From Palsa-506 sp963836355 (GTDB taxonomy: Bacteria; Actinomycetota; Actinomycetes; Streptosporangiales; Streptosporangiaceae): a stretch of 64,000 bases of DNA. The notes under the pieces were generated by a model. It worked only from the letters and a program-made list of their open reading frames with translations. It was not told the DNA's origin and did not search any database. Below, piece after piece: positions 53,969 through 61,763 of this stretch (position 1 is the stretch's first letter; every line of letters starts with the position of its first letter). Made by a program: the position numbers and the translations under genes. The stretch lies in the NCBI GenBank assembly GCA_963836355.1, contig CAWIJO010000006.1, forward strand, positions 372,001 through 436,000. The letters are read 5' to 3'.

Positions 53969-54548
53969 CTAGCCCGGATGAGACGCACCATGACCGCCGG
54001 CCCGCTCCTCGGCGGTGACGGCAAAGCCCTCCGCCTGGGTCCGCTCGTCGGCGACCCTGACCCCCACCAGTAGGCATGCCTGACCCCCCACCAGTAGGCA
54101 AGCTTCCCCCCAGGTAGCCGGACAGGCCGAGGGCGAGCAGGCTGACCGCCGACAGCGCGAGCATGGCCGGTGGCACGGCTCCGCCGTGGGCGTAGCTTCC
54201 GCGGCGCCAGCTGAAGTTACCTGCGTAGGCCGCGGTGATTCCCAGATTGAGGCAGATTTGCGTGCAGGCCGTGCGGAAGGCTGGTGTACCGGCCGGTATC
54301 GCGGTCAGGTCGAGGAACCCGACAAGGGCCGCTGTCAGTGCGCCTAGTACCCCGACGGCAATCAGCCACTGCGACCCCCCGGTGAGGAAACCCGGCTTGT
54401 CCGCTAGCTGGGAGGCTACGTCGAACACCAGGCTGGCAACCCATGCGCCGATCGGCACGGTCACCAGCATGGGGTGCAGAGGATGCCCGCACGGACCGGT
54501 CAGCAGCGCGCTAACCGGCTGCTTGGCCTGTTGCATCCCGCTGGTCAC
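53969..54548 (-). pseudogene. DUF2231 membrane protein, frameshifted at a 24-bp tandem duplication
   Basis: From ATG 54548 the DUF2231 pattern is clear: GHPLHPMLVTVPIGAWVASL, FDVASQLADKPGF, LIAVGVLGALTAALVGFLDL, and LLALGLSGYLGG, with four membrane helices. The expected end (KLAYWWGVRVADERTQAEGF) is read only by changing frame at 54070-54110, where GCCTACTGGTGGGGGGTCAGG is duplicated with one G lost in the second copy. The corrected stop is at 53969. Without correction the frame runs into folE antisense-phase sequence. Possibly a homopolymer sequencing error. Confidence 0.75.
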
Positions 54549-54562
54549 CGGATCTCCATCTT

Positions 54563-54578
54563 TGTTATTACACTAACA
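54563..54578. promoter_or_regulatory. Inverted repeat TGTTA-N6-TAACA in the divergent promoter
   Basis: It lies 15 bp before the DUF2231 start, in the AT-rich gap facing the divergent winged-helix regulator gene, a usual place for an autoregulatory operator. Which protein binds is unknown. Confidence 0.45.
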
Positions 54579-54670
54579 GATATTGGACTTATTTTCTTGC
54601 ATGGTCAAGCCGTCGCCTGGTTCGGGCTGGACTCTTTTACACCTACGCTGGTAGGCGTTACTGTGAGTTC

Positions 54671-55408
54671 GTGACCATCAGTTCGGGTGAGCTGAGCGGC
54701 GAGGCATCGATTACCGCGCTCGCCGTGCTCGGCGATGAACAGCGCCGTCGGCTGTTCGGTTACATCCGGCATGCGCACCGGCCGGTCACCCGCGAGGAGG
54801 CGGCAGCGAGCGCCGGGATATCCCGCAAGCTCGCCGCGCATCACCTCGACAAGCTGGTAACGGCCGGCCTGCTGTCTGCCCGGTATCAACCGCCTGCCGG
54901 GATCCGCAAGGTAGGGCGCGCACCCAAGGTCTACGAGCTGGCCGAAACCGCTATCAACGTGAGCATCCCGGAGCGGCGGCACGAGACCCTCGCGAGCATC
55001 CTGGTCGATGCTGTCCGCACTGAATCAGTGGGTGAGACGGCCTGGCAGGCCGCCATGAGCGCCGCCCGGCGGCGCGGCCAGGAGTTGGGAGCGGCCGAGC
55101 GCGACCGGCTCAGGCCCGGTCGGCTTGGCGCCGAGCGTGCTCTTACCATCACGCAGGCAGTCCTCACTGAGCACGGGTTTGAACCCGCAAGGTCCGCGCC
55201 CACCGAGGTGGAGTTGCGCAACTGCCCGTTCCATCCGCTGGCTGCGCAGGCACCCGAGTTGGTGTGCGGCATCAATCATGCTTTCCTGGCCGGATTGCTC
55301 GATGGGCTAGGCGCCGATGTGCTGGATGCCGAGTTGCGCCCGCAGGTCGGCCACTGCTGCGTTCGGCTGCAGGCGGCACGTCCGCCGGGTGGGCCTGCCG
55401 CCGGATAG
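54671..55408 (+). CDS. Winged-helix transcriptional regulator with Cys-rich C-terminal domain
   Basis: 245 residues from GTG. The N-terminal ArsR/MarR-like winged helix: ALAVLGDEQRRRLFGYIRHA, HRPVTREEAAASAGISRKLA, AHHLDKLVTAGLLSARY. The C-terminal part has NCPFHPLAAQAPELVCGINH (C185, C199) and GHCCVRLQ (C229, C230), a spacing like the iron-sulfur or metal site of SufR-type regulators. It is divergent from the DUF2231 gene. Redox or metal sensing is inferred from the Cys pattern. Confidence 0.85.
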   Translation: MTISSGELSGEASITALAVLGDEQRRRLFGYIRHAHRPVTREEAAASAGISRKLAAHHLDKLVTAGLLSARYQPPAGIRKVGRAPKVYELAETAINVSIPERRHETLASILVDAVRTESVGETAWQAAMSAARRRGQELGAAERDRLRPGRLGAERALTITQAVLTEHGFEPARSAPTEVELRNCPFHPLAAQAPELVCGINHAFLAGLLDGLGADVLDAELRPQVGHCCVRLQAARPPGGPAAG

Positions 55409-55744
55409 CGCGGCCGCCGGGTACGTCGGCCGCCGGGTACGTCGGCCGCCGGCTGAGGTAGCCCGATGCTTGGCTCGCGGCGTGGCGGGCGCTCCAGACC
55501 CAACCGCACTGGAGGTCGACTCAGTGGTTCAGATCTAGCCGGTCAGCACCGGCTAGATCTGAACCACTGAGTCGACCTCAAATCCTGCTGTGGCTGGTGG
55601 GGCCAATGTGACAGTGCTGTCGCCGTCCGTCGCGGCGTCGCCGTCCGTCGCGGCGTTTGCCACCTGACCGCGCCGTCGCCGCCTGACCGCGCGATTGCCA
55701 CCCGCGCGTTGCCAGCCCGCGCCGCGCCAACACGGGCCGGTTAC
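55409..55744. other. Repeat-rich gap after the winged-helix regulator
   Basis: Just after the stop, GTACGTCGGCCGCCGGG-type units repeat (55405-55455), then comes the large inverted repeat at 55512-55579 and GACCGCGC/CGTCGC-rich repeats (55610-55700). No credible gene. Both strands have a frame ending EVDSVVQI at the two arms, which is a simple result of the palindrome. Confidence 0.55.
55512..55579. repeat. Perfect 32-bp inverted repeat with a 4-base loop
   Basis: The left arm 55512-55543 begins GAGGTCGACTCAG; the right arm 55548-55579 is its exact complement. The loop is CAGC. The arms have mixed composition (TGGTTCAGATCTAG inside), unlike the pure GC stems of ordinary terminators here, and no T run follows. 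It lies about 100 bp after the regulator stop. Could be a strong bidirectional terminator, a mobile-element relic or a recombination product. Confidence 0.85.
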
Positions 55745-56320
55745 AGCATCACGATCAACATGTAGCCCATGGTGATGCCCATCACGATCTCGCAGCATGC
55801 CGCAAGCCGCGGCGACAGTGGCGCGGCGCGCTGCGGCGGCACATCGCGCAGCCAGCTAGATGAGCACTGCTCCGGGTGCCCCGCTAACCGGGCTCGCGTT
55901 CCCGGCCAGCACGGACCCGAGCCCCTCACCAAGCCACCAGACGGTCAGCGACCAGGCAACAGATGCGGCGAGCGCGATCTTTACCGTCGGCCGCAAGGCA
56001 ATCCCGAGTGCCAGCAGCAACTGCACGGTGGCAAAGACCGAGTTCGCCGCCACGACATGCTGCTCGATGAGGTGCGCGGACCACGTGATCGGGGCCGCGA
56101 CGACCGCCGGGTTGCGATCGGCGGATCCCGCGAGCATGCGGGCGAATGCCCTGGTGAATATGTACGGCTGGTACTGCAGCACCGCGTCAAGAAGCCAGAT
56201 AGCGGCCAGCGCGAGCTGCAGCCGGCGGCGCGTATCCAGGGCTGCCCAGCCTGCCGCCGCGACGCCGCCGTCCCGCCAGGCAGCACCGGGCCGTCCGTAA
56301 GCGGCCGCGGTGTCGCTCAT
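55745..56320 (-). pseudogene. Truncated multi-pass membrane protein joined to a second membrane-protein remnant
   Basis: From ATG 56320: RRLQLALAAIWLLDAVLQYQ, PYIFTRAFARML, then IEQHVVAANSVFATVQLLLA and KIALAASVAWSLTVWWLGEG. This matches the front of an actinobacterial membrane protein that I expect to be about 300 residues or more. The frame stops at 55856 right after SGAPGAVLI. Beyond, in another frame, SPRLAACCEIVMGITMGYML and the stop at 55741 resemble the end of a DUF5134-type membrane protein. I infer a deletion that fused two neighbouring genes. A shortened four-helix product remains possible. Confidence 0.5.
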
Positions 56321-56462
56321 TGTTGCATCCCTACATCCGATCCATGGCGTTTCAGGCCGCCGCATCGCACCAGTTTCCGGCGCGGCTGGTGCCAGCAGAA
56401 TGGTATTTGACGGGTCGTGGCTCAGCGAGCCGGGTCGATCCCCTCAGCGGACGAGTCGTCGC

Positions 56463-59400
56463 TCAGCGAGCCGGGTCGTCAGCCAGGTCCGCCAGCAGGC
56501 CAAGCTCAGTGATCCGGCGGACCGCCGCTGCCCTCGTCCGGCAGTCCAGCTTGAGCATGCCGCCGCGGACATGCATCTCTACCGTGCGCGGGCTGAGAAA
56601 CAGCCTGCCGGCGATCTCGCGGCTGGTGTGGCCCTGCGCTACTAGCTGCATGACCTCGAGTTCTCGTGGCGACAGGCCGGCCGGGGATCGGCCAGCAAGC
56701 TCGCCCGCGACCGCGCTGAGGACTGCCGGGCCGGCTGCTCTCCCGGTGCCGCCAGCCACGGTCCCGACGGACACCCCGCTGCCTGGCTTCTCGCCCTGGG
56801 CAGCAAGCTCGGCGTGCAGCCGGGCGCATAGCGGGCCGGCCCGCAGCCGGTCCGCGGTCTGGGCTGCCGCGGCGAGCAGGGTGATCGCGCGCCGCTGGTC
56901 ACCGGCCTGGATCAGCACCGCCGCCGCCCGGCGCTGCGCCGTCGCGGTGGCAAGCGGAATCCCGAGCGGGCCGAACAGCCGAACAGCCCGCAGCAATTCC
57001 GCCGCTGCAGCGCGCGGGCCGGCATCGAGTCGGGTGGTCTCGCCGAGGGCATGAGACAGCGCGGCCAGCGCCTCCGGCTGCGCGGTGAGCTCGGCGATCC
57101 GGGCCAGCGCGGCCGCGCACGCCCGTACCTGCGCCGCCGCATCGTGCTCGGCGAAGAACGCCGACATCCACTGCAGGATCGGGATCGCGTAATGCCGCTC
57201 CTCCGTCTGCTGCCAGCGGCCAAGCATCAGCTGCGCACGATCGGCCGCGGCGGAATACGACCCGGCCGCATCGTCCAGGACGCACAGGCCCCAGCCGGAC
57301 AGCAGTTCCATGGCGACGAGCTCGATCCTGGTGGCGATCGACCTGCTCGCCAGCAGCAGCGGGCGCGCCCGGACGGCATCCCCGCGCCAGGCCAGGATCA
57401 GGCCGAGCATCCCGGAGCTGACCGCACGCGCATGCGCCGGGCTAGCTGCCAAGTCGAGCACATCCGCGCAGATGCCAGCCGCCCTGTTCCACTGGCCGTG
57501 TGAGAACAGCACTACGGTGACGCAAGCCCGGCACACCTGGCCGGTGGCCACGTCACCATGCGCATCGCAGAACTGGTACGCGGAGGCATAGGCAGCGGTC
57601 GCCGCCTGATAGTCACCCGCATGCTCAAGCGCATCGGCCAGCCGCTGCTGCAACTCGGCCGCGGCGCCAGCCAGCGAGGCATCAGGGCCCTGGGCAAGTG
57701 CCCGGTCGAGCGCCTCGCGGAGCACGCCGATCCCCTCGGCGGACCGCCCGAGCCGGGCCAGCACGTTGCCACGATGGCCGTCGATGCGCAGCAGCAGGTC
57801 TGTCCGGCCCGCCGCCTCGGCGTCCGCGCGGGCGGTGACCAGCAGGTCGAGCGCAGCCGAGAAAGCGGCCGCGGAGCGCAGATGGGCGGCGGCCACCAGC
57901 CGTTCCGCGGCGGCCTCGGCGCGGTTGCCGACCGCGGCGAATGCGCTGGCAGCAATTTCCCGTGCGGCCAGCGCCGCGTCCCACTGCCCGAGCATCTCGT
58001 GCGCGAGAGCCAGCCTGCGGTTCGCGGCGGCAAGACCGGCCTGGTCGCCGGCCCGCCGGCAGGAGTCCGCGAGTTCCCTGCGCAGCGCGATGGCCTCGGC
58101 GTGCTCGGCGCACATCTCCGCGCAGTGCGCCAGTTCGGCGACGGCACTCAGGCGCTGCGCTTCCGGTCCGCCAGACGGCCAGATATCTAGCGCGCCGCGC
58201 AGCGCCCGGGCCGCGTCCCGGTAGGCATGCACGGACTGATGCGCCGCTGCCTCGGTGAGCAAGGCCTCGCGTGCCTCGTCGAGATCCCGGGCGGCCAGCA
58301 GGTGGGCGGCAACCAGGCCATGGCTTCGCCCGGCCGCGGCAAGCCGGTGAGCCAGCTGACGGTGCAGATCCCGGCGGCGCGACCATGGGATATCGGCGTA
58401 GATGGCATCCCTGGTCAGCGCGTGCCGGAAGGCCGCCCGAGGGCCGGCTGCCTCGGTAACCAGGCCGGTTCCGGCCAGCAGTTCCGACCATGCGGGCAGG
58501 CCGGCCAGCTCGGCCGCGATGTCGACGTCGAACTCCGGGCCGGCCACCGCCGCGGCTTCCAGCAGGGACCGTTCGGCCGGCCGCAGCCTTCCGGTGCGCA
58601 GCAGCACGGCCTCCCGCACGCCGTCAGGTACGGCCGCGTCGGCGGAGCCCGCCAGGCCGACCACCTGCCCAGCGGCTGTCGTGCCCGCCGCGGTTCCCGC
58701 GCTGCCCTGGCTCCCCGCGGCGCCCGCGGCAGCCGCCGGCATCATCGCCTGGTCGCGGCTGGCCGCGGTATCCGCTGCCACCGCGGGGTCGTGATAAGTC
58801 AGCCGGCCGGTGTCGCGCAGCGCGAACGCCAGCTCCTGCACGGCAAACGGGATGCCGTCGGCCCGGCCGGCCACAGCGGTGGTCAGGCTCGGCTCGGGCG
58901 CTGCCCCGAGCAGCGCAGCCAGCATCGCCCGGACCGCAGCGGCGTCTAGCGGCGCCAGGTTGATCTCGGCAAGCTGCTGCCGCCGCCGCAGCTCAGCCCG
59001 GACCGGCCGGAGCCGGTGCTCGCGGGGCAGCTCGTCGTTCCGATAGCAGGCCACGAGCAGTACCGGCTTGCTGCGCGCGGCGTCAGCCAGCGCGGGAAGC
59101 AGGTCGAGGGTGGCCTGATCGGCCCACTGCAGGTCGTCGATGAAGGCCACGGCAAGCCCGCCAGCCGCCGCCGTGACCAGCATCGCGCAGGCGGCCTCGG
59201 CTATCGCCGGAATGCTGACTTCCGTGGGCGGCGACCCGAGTTCAGGCAAGACCACCGCTAGGGTGCCGGGCACCGGGCCAGGCACCCTGGCCAGCGCCGG
59301 GCGCAGCAGCTCGGCGACCGGCTGGTATGCCGCCGAGTCCAGTTCGGCAGCCCGGCCGCGCAGCACCAGCCCGGCCGCCGCAGCCACCTCGCGCTGAGCT

Positions 59401-59573
59401 TTCCCGGACCCGGTGCGCTGGTATTCCGTCAGCACATGCTCTACCAGCGCGGTCTTGCCGATGCCTGCCTCGCCGGCCACGAAGACGGCCGGCCGCTGGC
59501 CATCCTGCGCGGACCGCAGGAAGCCGCGCAGCGCCGCCTCCTCCGCCTCCCGCCCGACCAGCGACCCGCCCAT
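56463..59573 (-). CDS. Large LuxR-family AAA regulator (LAL type), intact
   Basis: About 1036 residues from ATG 59573 (GGSLVGREAEEAALRGFLRS). Walker A is GEAGIGKTALVEHVL, Walker B VAFIDDLQWAD, then LLVACYRNDELP. A winged-helix/TPR-like middle follows, and a C-terminal LuxR HTH (LSPRELEVMQLVAQGHTSRE, IAGRLFLSPRTVEMHV). The longer frame to 59828 overlaps the NTF2-like gene and is rejected; an ATG at 59615 is an alternative. LAL regulators integrate ATP and ligand signals to activate operons such as polyketide or sugar-use genes. Its target is unknown. Confidence 0.92.
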   Translation of the reverse strand: MGGSLVGREAEEAALRGFLRSAQDGQRPAVFVAGEAGIGKTALVEHVLTEYQRTGSGKAQREVAAAAGLVLRGRAAELDSAAYQPVAELLRPALARVPGPVPGTLAVVLPELGSPPTEVSIPAIAEAACAMLVTAAAGGLAVAFIDDLQWADQATLDLLPALADAARSKPVLLVACYRNDELPREHRLRPVRAELRRRQQLAEINLAPLDAAAVRAMLAALLGAAPEPSLTTAVAGRADGIPFAVQELAFALRDTGRLTYHDPAVAADTAASRDQAMMPAAAAGAAGSQGSAGTAAGTTAAGQVVGLAGSADAAVPDGVREAVLLRTGRLRPAERSLLEAAAVAGPEFDVDIAAELAGLPAWSELLAGTGLVTEAAGPRAAFRHALTRDAIYADIPWSRRRDLHRQLAHRLAAAGRSHGLVAAHLLAARDLDEAREALLTEAAAHQSVHAYRDAARALRGALDIWPSGGPEAQRLSAVAELAHCAEMCAEHAEAIALRRELADSCRRAGDQAGLAAANRRLALAHEMLGQWDAALAAREIAASAFAAVGNRAEAAAERLVAAAHLRSAAAFSAALDLLVTARADAEAAGRTDLLLRIDGHRGNVLARLGRSAEGIGVLREALDRALAQGPDASLAGAAAELQQRLADALEHAGDYQAATAAYASAYQFCDAHGDVATGQVCRACVTVVLFSHGQWNRAAGICADVLDLAASPAHARAVSSGMLGLILAWRGDAVRARPLLLASRSIATRIELVAMELLSGWGLCVLDDAAGSYSAAADRAQLMLGRWQQTEERHYAIPILQWMSAFFAEHDAAAQVRACAAALARIAELTAQPEALAALSHALGETTRLDAGPRAAAAELLRAVRLFGPLGIPLATATAQRRAAAVLIQAGDQRRAITLLAAAAQTADRLRAGPLCARLHAELAAQGEKPGSGVSVGTVAGGTGRAAGPAVLSAVAGELAGRSPAGLSPRELEVMQLVAQGHTSREIAGRLFLSPRTVEMHVRGGMLKLDCRTRAAAVRRITELGLLADLADDPAR

Positions 59574-59703
59574 GTCATCAGAGTGCCCTAACGGGCGCCG
59601 GTCAGCCCAGTGCATCGTCAGTTGCTTGCCGCAGGACGGGGGCTGAGCGGCGTCGCCGCGCCGCGGCGGAACCGGCGCAAGCCCGGCCTCGATCAGGAAT
59701 CCG

Positions 59704-60081
59704 CTACTGCCGGGCTGGCTGCACTGGCGTTTCACCAGAGCAGAGCAGCCGGACAGAGCTGATGCCGTCTGCCGTGACATCGCAGTACGCCTGCTGCTCC
59801 ATGACCCGTGGCCCGTCGGCAGCATCAAGCTGGATCCGGTAGCTCAGGTGCAGCCGCTGCCCGACGATGTCCGCGCTGGCGGCGACTACGGTGCCGGCCT
59901 CGGCATCAAGCCAGTCACTGAGCATCGCCACTGCCGCCTCCCGGCCCTCGGCCGCTACGCTGCGCCTGGGCAGCAGCGCCTGCATCCGGACGGCGGGGCT
60001 GAGGCAGCTTCCGATCGCCGCGAAGTCCGCGGCGCGCAGTGCCGTGATGAAATGATCGCCGACTTCTTGCCCGATCGTCAT
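59704..60081 (-). CDS. NTF2-like/SnoaL-fold protein
   Basis: 125 residues from ATG 60081 with GAGGGA upstream. HFITALRAADFAAIGSCLSP, VRMQALLP, GREAAVAMLSDWLD, LSYRIQLDAAD and QQAYCDVTADGISSVRLLCS follow the alpha+beta-barrel pattern of SnoaL/NTF2-like proteins, which include small enzymes and ligand-binding proteins. The gap to the LuxR/AAA start is 130 bp; they may be co-transcribed. Confidence 0.82.
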   Translation of the reverse strand: MTIGQEVGDHFITALRAADFAAIGSCLSPAVRMQALLPRRSVAAEGREAAVAMLSDWLDAEAGTVVAASADIVGQRLHLSYRIQLDAADGPRVMEQQAYCDVTADGISSVRLLCSGETPVQPARQ

Positions 60082-60326
60082 GGCCGCTGGTCCCTCCGCC
60101 TCGGCTGGCAACGACCAAACGGTAAGACGGTGGCAGGCGCCGGGGATACCGCAAAACTACGGCATTGCCCGGCCGCGGCGACGCCCGTGGCTCGCCAGCC
60201 AGCTCACCCGGCGCATGTGCAGCCGGATTGCGAACGCTGTGTGGATGCGGTGAAGATCCTCCCTGCTAGCCATCCGCGGCCCGGCTCCATGCTGGCTGCG
60301 CCTTAGCATGCTGTGATGGCAGCACC

Positions 60327-60947
60327 ATGCTATTGATCTCCTTCTCCCAGCTGGACGTCTCGTCACCGGCGTCTTACCTGGTTGCCCTGGCCTTCCCGGC
60401 GCTCGACGCGCTGCTGCCCGTGGTACCGAGCGAAACGGCCATCGTGGCGCTCGGCGTCGCCTCGGCCGAACATACCGACCCGCGGATCGCCGTGCTGATC
60501 GGCCTCGCCGCCTGCGGCGCGTTTATCGGCGACAACGTTAACTACTTGCTTGGCAGGTGGTTCGGCCCGGCAGTCACCCGCCGGTTCCTGTCCGGGGAGC
60601 GCGGCACCCGCCAGCGGGCCTGGGCGGAGCGCTCACTAGAGCGATACGGGGCGCGCCTTATCATCGCCTGCCGGTTCATCCCGGGCGGGCGCACCGTGGT
60701 GACGCTGACCTGCGGTCTGGTCGGGTACCGGCGGCGGTCGTTCGTGATCGCCACCGCGGTCGCCTCGGTGATCTGGGCCAGCTATGCATTCCTCATCGGC
60801 CGGCTCGGCGGCCGGGCATTCGAGCACAAGCCCTGGGCCGGCCTGCTGCTAGCGCTCGGCGTCGTCCTGGTGGTCAGCGCGATCATCGAAGTCCTGCGGC
60901 GCACCCGGCCGTGGCGGTGGCTGCGCAGGCCCGGCCGTACCGGCTGA
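60327..60947 (+). CDS. DedA family membrane protein
   Basis: 206 residues. FPALDALLPVVPSETAIVAL, GAFIGDNVNYLLGRWFGPAV, YGARLIIACRFIPGGRTVVT and GYRRRSFVIATAVASVIWAS are DedA/VTT features, with the reentrant-loop glycine and conserved Arg. Probably a lipid scramblase/flippase. A weaker paralogue of the gene at 47222. It is convergent with the response regulator gene. Confidence 0.92.
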   Translation: MLLISFSQLDVSSPASYLVALAFPALDALLPVVPSETAIVALGVASAEHTDPRIAVLIGLAACGAFIGDNVNYLLGRWFGPAVTRRFLSGERGTRQRAWAERSLERYGARLIIACRFIPGGRTVVTLTCGLVGYRRRSFVIATAVASVIWASYAFLIGRLGGRAFEHKPWAGLLLALGVVLVVSAIIEVLRRTRPWRWLRRPGRTG

Positions 60948-60993
60948 GCGAAGCAGGATGCCCGGGCGCCCGACTGACTTTCGGCCGCCTGGC

Positions 60994-61695
60994 CTAGCCA
61001 TCCCGACGCAGGCCGAGCCGGTAACCGCCGCCCAGAACGGTCAAGATGACCTGCGGGCTTGCCGGATCGTCCTCGATCTTGCGGCGCAGGTTCTTCACGT
61101 GCGAGTCGATAGTCCGCTCGTAGCCGTCGAACTCATAGCCGCGCACCCGGTTGATCAGCTCGAACCGGGAGTACACCCGGCCGGGGGCAGTGGCCAGCGC
61201 CAGCAGGATGCCCCATTCGGTGGGGGTCAGCTCGATGGGCGCGCCGCGCGCCGTAGCCTCACGCCGGGGCCGGTCGATGACCAGCAGCCCGTCGCCGTAA
61301 CTTGTCACGTCGTCAGCCGGCCCGGCAGCCGCAGCGCCGCGCCGCAAGATCGCCTGGACCCGGAGCACCAGCTCACGCGGGCTGAATGGCTTGGTGACGT
61401 AGTCGTCGGCGCCAAGCTCAAGCCCGCGGATCCGGTCCTCCTGGCCGCTCTTGGCCGTCAGCATCAGGATCGGCATCGATCCCGCGGCCCTGATCTCGCG
61501 GGCCACTGCCTCGCCCGGCACGTCCGGCAGGCCCAGGTCGAGGATGATCAGATCCGGTGCCGACGAGCGGGCCAGGCTGATTGCCTCCGCCCCCGACCCA
61601 GTCGAGACCACAATGTGGCCGGCTCGCTCCAGGTAGGACCGGACGAACTCGCGTAGCTTCCGCTCATCCTCCACTACCAGCACCGTTGCGCCCAC
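60994..61695 (-). CDS. OmpR/PhoB-family response regulator (KdpE-like)
   Basis: 233 residues. The receiver has acidic pair E9/D10 in LVVEDERKLREFV, phospho-acceptor D53 in LIILDLGLPDVPGE, the Thr in LMLTAKSG and the Lys after it. The effector winged helix reads ELTPTEWGILLALATAPGRV, RTIDSHVKNLRRKIEDD and VLGGGYRLGL. No histidine kinase gene is adjacent, so the partner kinase is elsewhere or beyond the window. The GTG start is chosen on the family N-terminus. Confidence 0.95.
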   Translation of the reverse strand: MGATVLVVEDERKLREFVRSYLERAGHIVVSTGSGAEAISLARSSAPDLIILDLGLPDVPGEAVAREIRAAGSMPILMLTAKSGQEDRIRGLELGADDYVTKPFSPRELVLRVQAILRRGAAAAGPADDVTSYGDGLLVIDRPRREATARGAPIELTPTEWGILLALATAPGRVYSRFELINRVRGYEFDGYERTIDSHVKNLRRKIEDDPASPQVILTVLGGGYRLGLRRDG

Positions 61696-61763
61696 TGGCT
61701 ATCCCTTCCCCGTGGCGCTTCATCCCCCGGATTGAGGGCCGCCATGCCCACGGGGTGGCCTTG

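Noticed and set aside
59574..59828. 85-codon extension of the LuxR/AAA gene
   Set aside because: It overlaps the NTF2-like gene and does not resemble the family N-terminus, which starts at GGSLVGRE.
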